From: CAVLCC01 sp963661535
GTDB lineage: Bacteria; Actinomycetota; Coriobacteriia; Coriobacteriales; CADBOM01
NCBI GenBank assembly: GCA_963661535.1
Contig: CAVLCC010000001.1
Location: 1-64,000 of the forward strand
DNA length: 64,000 nt
Direction of reading: 5' to 3'
Positions 9,712-20,104 of this stretch are shown here, one piece after another. Position numbers and translations under genes: made by a program. The notes below the pieces were generated by a model. It had not been told where the DNA came from. It worked only from the letters and a program-made list of their open reading frames with translations, and ran no database searches. Positions within the stretch are counted from its first letter, which is position 1; each line of letters starts with the position of its first letter.

Positions 9712-11834
9712 GGTATCAATGCGAGCATAGGTTTTATCAAGATAGCTCGTGCTGTATGTCGTGTTATTGCCACCAACAAGTTTACTGCAATTTTGAAACA
9801 TGCTTCCACTGCTCGAAACATTAGACGTAACAAATTTACTACCATTAACGTATATGGTTTCGAGCTTAGAACACCCCCTAAACATTGAAGACATAGATGT
9901 AACGTTACTTGTATCAAAACTCGAGAGATCAAGCGAAGTTATAGCTCGCATCATATAAAACATTTGACCCATAGTTTTTGCACTCGAAGTATCGAACCCT
10001 GATACATCAACGCTTGGTAAAGCGTAGCAGCAACCAAACATATCGTTAAAATTAGTAACCTTTGCAGTTGAAAAATTTTCTCCAAATGAAAGGCTCGTTA
10101 ACTTTTGACAATTATAGAACATGAAACCCATATCGGTGACATTACGTGTATCGAGTTGAGAAACATCTAAAGTCGTCAAAACTTCAAGACTATTAAACAT
10201 GCCGTACATGTTTTCCACTTTGCTCGTATTAAAACTACCGAAAGTAAGTGAGGTGAGTTTCTCGTTCCCACAGAACATATAAGACATATCAGTAACATTG
10301 GATGTATCCAAATTTGACAAATCCATAGAGGTAAGCGTCGATATGTTTATCCCTCCGCTGTAACCATTCACAAGCGTTTTAGAATCTTCTGGCGCATACA
10401 TCACGTTGCTATTATTTGCAGGATTACCCGAACTATCCATAGGCGCAATATAGATGGTAGTACCACTAGTGAAAATACCAATTTTAGCTGACCCCTCTGC
10501 TTGGATACCATCTGACGCAGCGCTTATGCACGTAAGCCCACTAATCTCGCTCGAATTACCTGTTACAAACTTCAACGCTGTGGGATTTGAGCTTGAGAGA
10601 GTTTTAAGCGCTGTTTGCATAGCTGTCTTATCAATCGTATAGCTTGTTGGAAACACGCTGTAGGTGCGGGTGGCGTTGAGGTTGTTGTGGTAGCTCGCTT
10701 GGTCGGCGGGGGTGTAGTCGGTGCCCGTTACCGTGTCGTACCATTTGCCATCGGCACCGGTGATGTAAGTAGTGCTAGGTTCTGGCAGATAACCATCAGT
10801 GCCCTTAAACTCAAAGTTTTCGCCCAGCGTAATTTCTTGTAGCATGTTGCAAGCATAAAACATGTTAGACATAGATGTTACTAAGCTCATATTAAAACTC
10901 GACAAATCAAGCGATTTAAGCTTTTCACATTGAGAAAACATAACATTAGTCTGTGTAACTTTTTCTGTATTAAACGTATTCAAACCAGTAATTGATTCTA
11001 AGTTTAAACATCTTTGGAACATCCATCGCATATCGGTTACATTGCTTGTGTCAAATTTGGATACATCTAGTGTCGTAAGACTGCTCATGTAGTAAAACAT
11101 ATCACTCATATTTGTTACTTTTGACGTATCAAACTTAGACACATCTATAGATGTTACTCCTTGACATAAATAGAACATTCGACTCATATTTTCTGTTTTT
11201 GATGTATCTAAATTTCCCAAATCTAACTCTGTAATAGTATCGTACTTATTAGTAGTTTCATCAAAACCCATATTTACAAGATTGAAAAAGCTAGATGCAT
11301 CCACCGGTGTATGCATTACATAACTGTTGTTAGCGGCAGTAGCAGCGACTCCGGTTGAGTCACTTGTAGCAGGTGAGTTCATGGGAGCAATATATAACGT
11401 AGTTCCGTCTTGAAAGACACCAATCATCGAGGAGTTGTCTTGCTGAATACCCGCAGTATCGGCACCAACAACAGTCGTGGTGGCTAGGTTCGTGAGCCCC
11501 TCAGGCACACTTGCGCCAGTTACAAACTTTACAGCCGTAGGCTTGGTAGACAAGCTCTTTATTACAGTTTGCATCTTGGTTTTGTTGATTGTGTAATCTG
11601 AAATAGTAACCTTAAGCTCAGTTGTAACGCTTAGGTCTTGAGCATACTTGCCCCATACAGCTCCGGCAAATATGGCAATTATGGCAATAATGCAAATTGC
11701 AAACGCAAACCCACGTAATAAATTGGCATTAGGACTCTTTGCAGTGCGTGTTACGCCGGATTCGCCAAGTCCATTTACCCCCCCCTATTGTCAGACCCGT
11801 TAAGCTCGTTTTGTGATTTTGAAATGGTAATCAT
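9676..11834 (-). pseudogene. BspA-like (DUF285) surface protein, frame broken at a G8 tract
   Basis: The body (from the in-frame ATG at 11574, 632 residues) consists of BspA-like repeats with the pattern MSxMFxxCxxLTSLDLSxFDTSxVTxM, and ends GYFTAKS. Such proteins are typically surface-exposed adhesins. Its real N-terminus lies upstream: an ATG at 11834 after GGGA opens a frame that stops after 19 codons, directly behind eight Gs (C8 on the plus strand, 11778-11785). One extra G joins this start to a segment containing a hydrophobic stretch (FAICIIAIIAIFAGAVW) and then the repeat body, giving about 719 residues. This may be phase variation, a fixed pseudogene or a sequencing error. Confidence 0.8.
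11778..11785 (-). repeat. Homopolymeric G8 tract in the 5' coding region
   Basis: Eight consecutive Gs on the coding (minus) strand lie 17 codons into the surface-protein gene. Eight Gs give an immediate TAA stop. Nine Gs restore the frame through the membrane segment into the repeat body. Tracts of this kind commonly change length by slipped-strand mispairing. Confidence 0.75.
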
Positions 11835-11866
11835 AATATCCCTTTTTTAATATATCTAAAACTGAC

Positions 11867-11896
11867 ACTAAGTTTGCTAGTACTAAGTTTGTTAGT
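11867..11896. repeat. Tandem 15-bp repeat in the leader of the bspA-like gene
   Basis: ACTAAGTTTGCTAGT (11867-11881) is followed directly by ACTAAGTTTGTTAGT (11882-11896), 14 of 15 identical. It lies between the promoter at ~11941 and the ATG at 11834, so it would be transcribed. It may be an operator or a slippage product. Confidence 0.5.
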
Positions 11897-11940
11897 GTGT
11901 TCTTCTACGTTTACTGCAACGTTGTTTCACACATCTTGTT

Positions 11941-11969
11941 ATTATATCAGATGTTTCCGAAGTAGTCTT
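11941..11969 (-). promoter_or_regulatory. Extended -10 promoter of the bspA-like gene
   Basis: Minus-strand TGATATAAT (TATAAT at 11941-11946) is a perfect extended -10 element. The -35 candidate AAGACT (11964-11969) is poor but at 17-bp spacing. The leader would be about 100 nt. The rest of 11970-12034 shows nothing recognisable. Confidence 0.5.
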
Positions 11970-12034
11970 TAACGTAAAAGAGCAGTTGCTACTTTAAAAA
12001 AACTTTTTTTATAAACCTAGTTTGTGCAATAGAT

Positions 12035-12076
12035 AAACAAACAAAAAAGTGGAGCACAAATACACTTGCGCTCCAC
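12035..12076 (-). terminator. Terminator after the propeller/CWB2 gene
   Basis: GTGGAGC (12049-12055) pairs with GCTCCAC (12070-12076), with an inner CAA/TTG stem. On the minus strand the hairpin is followed by TTTTTTGTTTGTTT, a typical intrinsic terminator for the gene ending at 12138. Confidence 0.8.
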
Positions 12077-12137
12077 CCAAAAAACACGAGAAGTTGCCCC
12101 TACCCTACATCTTGCCTACAGATGCAAGAATGCAAAA

Positions 12138-15100
12138 TTACTGCACATTGCTTACAATCCAACTTTCTATTTGACTGCTAACTGCACCTGTTCCACCCAA
12201 AATCCAAGCATGATATATCTTAGATGAATTGTTGCCTGCTACATTTTGTATTGATTGTTGCGAGTCAGATGAATCGTTTACCAAAAAAACAGGGGAAAGT
12301 TCACTAGATGCCAAATCTACACCAACAAGTGCATCGGGATAGTTTTGCGCACTAGCAAAACAAATTCCATCTAAGGTAAGCGGCTCACTTGGCATAAATG
12401 CTTTTGTTGTGTCCAATCCACACGACCACAAAGTCACAGCTTCAGAGGTTTGAATTCTAGTCGCCCCTGCTAAAAGCACATAGCTCATTGAGCTGCCCAA
12501 ATCGCTGCGCAGCTGATTGTAGTCTACGCCAGCATCTCCTCCAACTACAACAACATTGCTAAATCCACCGGCTTTGATAGCTTCAATTTGTTCTGAGTTT
12601 AAAACTCCTCCACTAGTTCCAAAAATTGGAGCATAATTTGCAGCGCAATACGAACCAATAGACAGTGCATCGGCAAAGTTAAACGCATTTGTTACTACAC
12701 AAGTAGAGCTCCAACTACCAAGTCCAGCTTCATAGATTTTCATTCCTGTTTGGATACGGGTCTCGCCACATATTCTCGAAACCTCTGCAACGCCTGAAAT
12801 GTTGCGCACCTGAGATAGAACATTGTCGCCAACAACTGCATTTCCACCTATCACATATACCTTGGTATTTCCATTGGCTAGTCTTTCAATTTGACGAGCC
12901 GTTTGATCTAAGAGGTTCGAGGAATCTGTAGTGATAATAGGTGCATCATAAACGCCAACAAGAGCGGATGCACAAAGAGCATCTGCATAGCCATTTGCTG
13001 TTGCTAATAAAATTGTGTCACATGTGTGGTCTTGCTCGTATGCTGTTTGCACTATCTTATCCATCGTATCGTAGCGGGTGGAGCCGCCTAGGCGCGCAAT
13101 CTCTTTTTTATCTACTTTTATAGAGAGGCTTAAAGTCTGCGTGGCTGAATCACCGCTAGCAGCACTTTGAACCTTAATATCGAATGAGAAGTCTCCATAT
13201 TCTTGTGGAGTTCCAGATAATACCCCTGTGGTGGAGTTGAGCAAAAGTCCTGATGGAAGTGAGCCTTTTGCAACCGACCACTCAAAATCGTTTGGATATC
13301 CAACTGCACTTAGCGTGGTCGAATAAGTGGAGCCATATTTAGCATCTGGTAAAGACTTTGTTGTAATTTCTAGGTCTTCGCAGACCTTTAGCTCTAACTT
13401 CTTGCTGGCTGTTCCCACAGAGTTTGAAACGCTAAACTCTAGCTCGTATATTCCGCCTGTTCCCGCTGCTGGTGTGCCAGACAAAACTCCGTTAGACGCA
13501 TCAAAGGCTAAACCTTGAGGTAGTGTGCCCACAACAGTCCAAGCAAAGCTAGCAGGAGCACCACTAGCTTGAAGCGTCGCACTATAAGCACTATTGGTCA
13601 ATCCATCTGGTAGCTCAGAAGTAACTATTGTGGGAGCCTCCGTATATTCATTTATCTTAATGCTAACTTTGCCATTGGAGCTTGTTCCCGCAGCATTTAT
13701 TGCATTTACATAAAACTCGTAGGTTCCTGCTTTCTCAGGAGTTCCAGATATTAAGCCGCTAGATACGTCTAGTGAAAGCCCTGCTGGAAGTGTTGAGCCT
13801 AAAGCAAGCGTCCACGATGTAACACCAGCCGGATAGCCCGCAGACGAAGCCTCCAACTTAGCACTATAAAATGTGCGCTCAGTTGCCTCAGGCAAGGTTT
13901 GTGCCACCAAAGATGGCAGTTCGTTTATTATAAGCGCAAGAGCCTTTGTGGACTTACCCTTAGAATTAGTGAGACTAAACTCAAGCTCATACTCCCCGCC
14001 TGTTCCCGCTGCTGGTGTGCCAGATAAAACGCCGCTAGATGCGTCAAAAGACAAGCCTTGTGGCAACGCTCCATCTATTGTCCAAGCATACTCGCCAGTT
14101 AAACCTGTGGCACTAAGCGTTGCAGAATATGTCTGTTGCGCCAACCCAGTTGGAAGAGCCGCTGTGGTTATAACAGGCGCTTCTGTATATTCTACAATTG
14201 TTAGTTGGACGCTTCCTCTAGAGCTTGTTCCTGCCGCATTGGTGGCATAAACATAAAACTCGTAGGTTCCTGCTTTCTCAGGAGTTCCAGATATCACGCC
14301 GCTAGAAGCATCTAATGAAAGCCCTGCCGGAAGTGTTGAGCCTAAAGCAAGCGTCCACGATGTAACACCAGCTGGATAGCCCGCAGACGTTGCCTCCAAC
14401 TTAGCACTATAAGATGTGCGTTCCATTCCAGATTCCAAAGTTTGCTCTGTAAGAGTCGGAACCTCATTTATCGTTAAGAAAAACTTTTTGCTGGCCGTTC
14501 CCACAGAGTTTGTCACACTAAACTCTAGCTCATACATTCCGCCTGAACCCGTTGCTGGCGTACCAGACAAAACGCCGCTAGAAGCATCAAAAGACAAACC
14601 CTTTGGCAGCGTGCCAACAACAGTCCAAGCAAAGCTAGCGGGCACACCACTAGCTTGAAGCGCAACATTATAGGAACTATTAGCCAAGCCATCTGGGAGC
14701 TCAGAAGTGATTATTGCTGGAGCCTCCATGTATTCATTTATCTTTATACTAACTTTGCCCTTAGAGCTTATTCCTGCTGCGTTGGTTGCATTAACATAAA
14801 ACACGTAGCTCCCTGCCTCCTCGGGTGTTCCAGATATAACGCCACTAGATGCGTCTAGCGAAAGACCCGCCGGAAGCGTTGAGTCAGAAGAGAGCGTCCA
14901 CGATGTAATCTCGGCAGGATAGCCCGCAGATGAAGCCTCCAACTTAGCACTATAAGATGTGCGCTCAGTTGCTTCAGGCAAGGTTTGTGCCACCAAAGAC
15001 GGCAATTCGTTTATTGTAAGCGTGAGAGTCTTTGTGCCTGTTCCTTTAGAATTTGTAACACTAAACTTGAGCTCGTATTCTCCGCCTGTTCCCGTTGCAG

Positions 15101-18100
15101 GCGTACCAGATATAACACCGCTAGAAGCGTCAAAAGTCAAACCTTTAGGAAGCGTGCCTTGCATTGACCAGGTGCACTGCTCAGATAAACCCGTAGCAGC
15201 AAGCGTTGCAGAGTATGGCGTCGAAAATGCCCATGTTGCCGCCAGACCATCTGGAAGCGACTCTGTAGTAATTTGAGGAATAATTTCGTCTTCAACGGTC
15301 AGGGTTAACGTATCGCTAGGGCACTTGAAGTTATAGTCGGGAGCCGTTCCAACTTGCCCCTCGGTTGTAGAATTTTGATACATAGTATATGGGAACTTAA
15401 CTTCTAGAGTCTGCGTTCCAGTAATTTCAAAAGCCTCGGTTTGATATGTAACATAATTTGTTATGTCTCTCGTTTTGCCATTGCTATAAGTAGCTGTTAC
15501 TTTCATTCCTGTAGGGTCAAAAGTTTCGCCTATAGAATATGTTGTTCTATCTGGAGGTGTGGTTATCTCGACCTTTTCAATCGTAGGTCCTATAGCCATC
15601 ATATATGTGGAGTCATTTTTGATATAAATATTGCCATACTGGTCTGCAATGGGACTACATATGCAATATTCTTGCTGTTTTTGGGCAGGGCAAAACAAAA
15701 CATCAGCCACATTATATTTGGTACCCGAGCTGTCAGTTGCTGAGGTCTCTACAGTGTTTGTAATGGCAGATTTTTGTCCAGGCTTGTCTTTAAAATAACG
15801 AATTTTTCCAGGTGTCATATTATCTATAAAGTAGAGATAAGCATACCCTTCATCATCCACATATGCCGTAGTAGCAACCGCGGTTGATTGTGGACGACCC
15901 CCCATGGGAACTTTGTAGGCAATTGTATTGGTAGCCAAATCTATTACGTCAACACAATGACCGCTTTCTGCCCCGCTGTAGCTTCCTGCATCGGCACCCA
16001 CATAAGCGCGTCCATTCCAAATAACGGGAGTTGCAGTGCTCGACACCGCCCCGCTTGTATTATTATTTTCGAGACGCAAGCATGTGAGCGTGCTCTTATC
16101 AAATGTGCCATCTGGCTTAAGTGTTACCGAGCAAAAATATCCACCTCGACCGACCCAATACATCTTTTGAGAAGTTGGCTCGTATACAGGCGTGCTTCTT
16201 ATGTTTCCAATCTTTACTCCACCAGGATACTCGCTAATAGTATCCAAAATCTTGCCGGTCTTAGAATCAAACGAATACAAAGTTCCGCTAGCATCTTTTT
16301 CGTTATCTATCTCTAGCAATGCCGTTGAGGTGTCGTAGTCTGATCCAGAAATCACAAAGTCTTCAGTGGCATACGAGCCTGCCCAATAAAAACCGCCGCT
16401 ATGTGGATACTCCCACAGAGCCACTTTCTCCTCTTTAGTTTGAGTAAGATCCTCATCGGTTATTGTGAGGCAAACTAGGTCTCCAACAGACGACTTGCCC
16501 TCATGCGGAGCGTTCCAAAAACCAGTATAGATTTTGCCATCTGCATACGAGATGGGACAGTTAGGCTGACCACCATGCGCATTGTGATACACCCACAAAG
16601 ACTCTAGCGTCTCGGCATTAAATGCCTGAACCCTACCATCTGATAAAGCAATAAATATCATGCCTTGAGCATAAGTCATAGGGGTAATAGCCCAGCTAGA
16701 TATGCCAACCATAGTTGCTTGGGCAACCACCTCACCCGTTACGGTATCCATCTTATAAATCTGATCCCCCGCATAGGTATATAAATATCCATCAACCAAA
16801 ATAGGACACCCTGGAGAGTTGCTGCCATCATGTTCTTCACCTGGCTTGGCAAACTCCACTGCCCAGTAAAGCAAAGCATCATCTGCCGAGGTTGGAATTT
16901 CAAAGTTTGTGACACTGTTGTTATTAGCATCGGCTCTAAAGTTAGGCCATTGTGCCACTATGTCGGTATTTATATCTGGATTTGGTGTAGCAGCTTCAAG
17001 CTCGACCTTAATGGGCTGCATATCTTTTGTGGCCTTAAACTTGCCTGTAACTCCCTTATAGCCAAGGCACGCCGCCGTATAAGTGTACGAATAACTGTCT
17101 ACCAATGTATAAGTGCCATCTGAATTTGGCTCTACCCTCTGCCCAGATATATCTTCTATAACACCAACATTTGTATCGCTAGGCGTTTTATCGAACGACG
17201 CAGTTACATTTGATAGTTGATTAACATGAATTGTATAAGTTTTGGCTAACGAGCGCGTATCTTCGTGTTCAATCAGCAGGGTTATGTCTTGTGTATCAAG
17301 CTCGGGATCTAACTCAACTGTTTGCGCCACACCAGAAGTTGAGTAGGTCGACTTTACGCCATCGAGAGTTCCTATGTATCCACCTTGCACAACATCGGTT
17401 GACGACAAAGGAGACGTAAATCCATATCCGATATTTAAGCTAGTTGTTCCTTTAGGAACACCTACCGTATAATCAACCACATTTGAGTCGAAGTTAGAAT
17501 TTGGCTTGTCATCATCAGCCGTATCGGTTTGAATCATAGTAACGCTCGCGCTATCGCATGTTACATTTAGCTTGGACGCAGACAAATCTTTTTTAGCGGT
17601 GAGAGTAAAGGTTTGATAATACTCAGGCTCGGTAGATGAACTGCCACTGGAGCTTGCAGACGTGGACTCTACAACCTCAAACTCAGCAACATTGCTATAT
17701 CCACCTTTTCGTATAAACTCAGCAAATGCACCTTGTCCGCTAAAATATGCAACAGGAGTGCTAAAAGTTCCACTTGTTTTTGATATAGCCGTGCTCTCGT
17801 GTGTGTTGCCATCTTTTTGCGATACAAAAGTCCCCTTTACTGTAATGCCTGTTTGGGTATCTTTGGGAGCAAATTTTACATTGCATATAGTTTCTCTGTC
17901 AGAAATTGTTGCAACATAATTATGGCCGTCTTCAGACGTTGTTGGATATGGGGTCGAGCCTGTTGTATCCTCTTTACTCGATGTAGAAACGCTGCTCACC
18001 AACTCACTTGTCTTAGGCGTAGGCACACTAATCTTAGAACCTGCTTGCGCCTCAAACTCGCACCTTACGTGGTAGAAAGACTTTGTGGTTCCCACATAAG

Positions 18101-19826
18101 TGTATGTTTGCCCCGCTATCAAGCCATATGACGAAGATGTGCTGCCAACCGAGGTAGGCACAACAGCAGAACCTGCTTGATTAAAGACCTCCACACTCAC
18201 AGAGGCATCATGAGAAAAAGTAACCGCAGACGGCTCAACTTTTGTAACTTTAAGCGTGTAGGTTTTTGAGGTTCCGTTAGCAAGGGACACAACAACAGGT
18301 ATATCATATGGAGTGCTGCTTGCGCTTTGCGGAATTTCAACATCAACTGTTCCGTCTGTTGAGACAGCCTGTCCTGCCACAGTGTATGAATAATCTCCCC
18401 CCGCAACAAAACCGGTTGGCTTAATTTTTAACGAAGAGCTCGTTGTGACTATCTCGTAGCTGGACTCAAATGTCTTAAACTCTGCAATGTGCTCTTGGCT
18501 ATCTCCTATCACAGACAACGAACCAAGCGTAGGACAACGCACAATATCCACATTGCATGTTTGGAACTGATAAGTGTTGCCCCCTAGGTCGTGTCTAATA
18601 TCAAACGCGGCACTATTGCCATCTAGGTTTTGCCCAACAAGATATTGAGGAACAGACGAAGAACTCTCAAAGTTCATTTGCAAACTATAGTCTCTTTTGT
18701 TTTGTCCCTTATACACGGCATACATTTTGTATTGCTTGTTGTAGTTGGCAATGCTTTTTATGTCGTTACCAGCAACTGCATATACATACAGGTCTGTTAG
18801 ACTTTTGGTTGCATCAGGAACAGCAAATGTGATCGATCTGTCTGTTGCACTTCCCGAAATAATTTGACAGTTAGACTTATTGTCTTGACCTACCTGCAAA
18901 TCTATTGAGCCAAACCACTCCCCTTCAGGCAAGCTGACCTTTACAGGATTTTGAGGGGTCGTGTCATCAACCTCAAACTCGGTGCAGACTACTCCGTTTA
19001 GACCTGTTTCGTCTACCACCTTATAAGAATATGTGCCAGCCACAACTAGGGCAGTGTTGCCCATGGCCTCAGTTTGGTTTCCATATTCATCTGTTAAAAC
19101 TATGCTTGCTTCAACCGGATCGCCGCCCTTTGATACATTAAATGTTACTTCAAACTGTTGTCCGTTAATGTAGTTGTCATAAGCATCTATTGCATCATAT
19201 AAGTTAGTAGCTAGCGTGTCTGCAGCGCTCGAGTCTGCAGTAGGAAGACCTTGCTGTGCCGCGCTGCGTGCATTTTGAGCATCGGGATAGTTGTGGAGGC
19301 CATTTGAGCCGCTATCGTATCTGGCAATTGCTGAGAGCAAATTTGCATGACTTTCACTAAGGGTAGAAACGCCAGCGTTATCTGCAATTACTACTGATGT
19401 AATCTCAGATGCATCATAGTTATTTAGCATGCCATTGCCCATAGAGTGTTCATAAATATAAGATGAGCCTTGAGAATACTCGCCTTTTACTTTTTGCAAA
19501 ACATGGTTAGTGAACTCCAAGCCTAGGTCTGAAGCTGCCAGCGCTTCTTCTGCAGTTTCGGACGCTTTATACTCTACAAACGTAGGTTCTATAGAATATG
19601 TTTTATCTGCGCCAATCGCAGCAACCATAATGTAGCCCATAGTCTCTTCATCATCGCGCGATGTGAGCTGCGCATTTGCAGCCGCCGCCATAGAAGCAAA
19701 GACCCCTAAAACCATTACTGCCAAGAAGGCTGCGGCAATTATTATCTGGAACCTCCTTGTTGCTTTGTTGCTATGCGACAACTCAAGCCCCTGAGAGCCA
19801 TTTTTTATATTATGAAATGTTGACAT
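12138..19826 (-). CDS. Giant cell-wall protein: beta-propeller, Ig repeats, CWB2 anchor
   Basis: The protein has about 2,562 residues. It has an N-terminal membrane/signal segment (residues ~30-55, ending in an Ala-rich stretch), then several beta-sandwich segments including cadherin-like ones to ~residue 960. A PQQ-type beta-propeller follows (from WPNFRADANNNS, to ~1430), then a Big_3-like segment (TYSIGETFDPTGMKV). Eight putative-Ig repeats (LPxGLxFDxSSGVxSGTP) lie at ~1530-2240, and three CWB2 repeats at ~2240-end. CWB2 repeats hold proteins non-covalently to cell-wall polymers in Clostridioides difficile, so surface display is expected. An in-frame GTG at 19835 is possible; ATG 19826 is preferred because the GTG has only three bases after AAGG. 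The ligand of the propeller is unknown. Confidence 0.88.
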   Translation of the reverse strand: MSTFHNIKNGSQGLELSHSNKATRRFQIIIAAAFLAVMVLGVFASMAAAANAQLTSRDDEETMGYIMVAAIGADKTYSIEPTFVEYKASETAEEALAASDLGLEFTNHVLQKVKGEYSQGSSYIYEHSMGNGMLNNYDASEITSVVIADNAGVSTLSESHANLLSAIARYDSGSNGLHNYPDAQNARSAAQQGLPTADSSAADTLATNLYDAIDAYDNYINGQQFEVTFNVSKGGDPVEASIVLTDEYGNQTEAMGNTALVVAGTYSYKVVDETGLNGVVCTEFEVDDTTPQNPVKVSLPEGEWFGSIDLQVGQDNKSNCQIISGSATDRSITFAVPDATKSLTDLYVYAVAGNDIKSIANYNKQYKMYAVYKGQNKRDYSLQMNFESSSSVPQYLVGQNLDGNSAAFDIRHDLGGNTYQFQTCNVDIVRCPTLGSLSVIGDSQEHIAEFKTFESSYEIVTTSSSLKIKPTGFVAGGDYSYTVAGQAVSTDGTVDVEIPQSASSTPYDIPVVVSLANGTSKTYTLKVTKVEPSAVTFSHDASVSVEVFNQAGSAVVPTSVGSTSSSYGLIAGQTYTYVGTTKSFYHVRCEFEAQAGSKISVPTPKTSELVSSVSTSSKEDTTGSTPYPTTSEDGHNYVATISDRETICNVKFAPKDTQTGITVKGTFVSQKDGNTHESTAISKTSGTFSTPVAYFSGQGAFAEFIRKGGYSNVAEFEVVESTSASSSGSSSTEPEYYQTFTLTAKKDLSASKLNVTCDSASVTMIQTDTADDDKPNSNFDSNVVDYTVGVPKGTTSLNIGYGFTSPLSSTDVVQGGYIGTLDGVKSTYSTSGVAQTVELDPELDTQDITLLIEHEDTRSLAKTYTIHVNQLSNVTASFDKTPSDTNVGVIEDISGQRVEPNSDGTYTLVDSYSYTYTAACLGYKGVTGKFKATKDMQPIKVELEAATPNPDINTDIVAQWPNFRADANNNSVTNFEIPTSADDALLYWAVEFAKPGEEHDGSNSPGCPILVDGYLYTYAGDQIYKMDTVTGEVVAQATMVGISSWAITPMTYAQGMIFIALSDGRVQAFNAETLESLWVYHNAHGGQPNCPISYADGKIYTGFWNAPHEGKSSVGDLVCLTITDEDLTQTKEEKVALWEYPHSGGFYWAGSYATEDFVISGSDYDTSTALLEIDNEKDASGTLYSFDSKTGKILDTISEYPGGVKIGNIRSTPVYEPTSQKMYWVGRGGYFCSVTLKPDGTFDKSTLTCLRLENNNTSGAVSSTATPVIWNGRAYVGADAGSYSGAESGHCVDVIDLATNTIAYKVPMGGRPQSTAVATTAYVDDEGYAYLYFIDNMTPGKIRYFKDKPGQKSAITNTVETSATDSSGTKYNVADVLFCPAQKQQEYCICSPIADQYGNIYIKNDSTYMMAIGPTIEKVEITTPPDRTTYSIGETFDPTGMKVTATYSNGKTRDITNYVTYQTEAFEITGTQTLEVKFPYTMYQNSTTEGQVGTAPDYNFKCPSDTLTLTVEDEIIPQITTESLPDGLAATWAFSTPYSATLAATGLSEQCTWSMQGTLPKGLTFDASSGVISGTPATGTGGEYELKFSVTNSKGTGTKTLTLTINELPSLVAQTLPEATERTSYSAKLEASSAGYPAEITSWTLSSDSTLPAGLSLDASSGVISGTPEEAGSYVFYVNATNAAGISSKGKVSIKINEYMEAPAIITSELPDGLANSSYNVALQASGVPASFAWTVVGTLPKGLSFDASSGVLSGTPATGSGGMYELEFSVTNSVGTASKKFFLTINEVPTLTEQTLESGMERTSYSAKLEATSAGYPAGVTSWTLALGSTLPAGLSLDASSGVISGTPEKAGTYEFYVYATNAAGTSSRGSVQLTIVEYTEAPVITTAALPTGLAQQTYSATLSATGLTGEYAWTIDGALPQGLSFDASSGVLSGTPAAGTGGEYELEFSLTNSKGKSTKALALIINELPSLVAQTLPEATERTFYSAKLEASSAGYPAGVTSWTLALGSTLPAGLSLDVSSGLISGTPEKAGTYEFYVNAINAAGTSSNGKVSIKINEYTEAPTIVTSELPDGLTNSAYSATLQASGAPASFAWTVVGTLPQGLAFDASNGVLSGTPAAGTGGIYELEFSVSNSVGTASKKLELKVCEDLEITTKSLPDAKYGSTYSTTLSAVGYPNDFEWSVAKGSLPSGLLLNSTTGVLSGTPQEYGDFSFDIKVQSAASGDSATQTLSLSIKVDKKEIARLGGSTRYDTMDKIVQTAYEQDHTCDTILLATANGYADALCASALVGVYDAPIITTDSSNLLDQTARQIERLANGNTKVYVIGGNAVVGDNVLSQVRNISGVAEVSRICGETRIQTGMKIYEAGLGSWSSTCVVTNAFNFADALSIGSYCAANYAPIFGTSGGVLNSEQIEAIKAGGFSNVVVVGGDAGVDYNQLRSDLGSSMSYVLLAGATRIQTSEAVTLWSCGLDTTKAFMPSEPLTLDGICFASAQNYPDALVGVDLASSELSPVFLVNDSSDSQQSIQNVAGNNSSKIYHAWILGGTGAVSSQIESWIVSNVQ

Positions 19827-19958
19827 AAACCCCACAAACCTTTCATAAAAAATAATTTCAAAAATAAATCGCTAAGTAATTGTTGGTTGCGCCCGTTTTT
19901 TGCCTCGTTTAAAACACACAAATCTATTAAATTTGTATGACCAATTTCAAACGAAGTA

Positions 19959-20004
19959 GAAAACGGGCATGGCAGCAGCTCTATCTATAAGCCACCACCA
20001 TGCC
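19959..20004 (-). terminator. Terminator after the 3995-aa cell-wall gene
   Basis: On the minus strand a 14-bp stem (arms 19991-20004 and 19966-19979, four of the pairs G-T wobbles) closes an 11-base loop and is followed by CGTTTTC. It lies about 100 bp after the stop at 20105. The first bases past it also take part in a second long imperfect inverted repeat, GCCCGTTTT ... AAAACGGGC, reaching to ~19888. Confidence 0.6.
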
Positions 20005-20104
20005 AATTTGTTTGCAACTTTTAAACCTGCAATTTGCAACGCATCTGATACTAAGATTTCGCGCGTCTCTTATAACAAATGCATTTGCACATCACAATCC
20101 TTGT

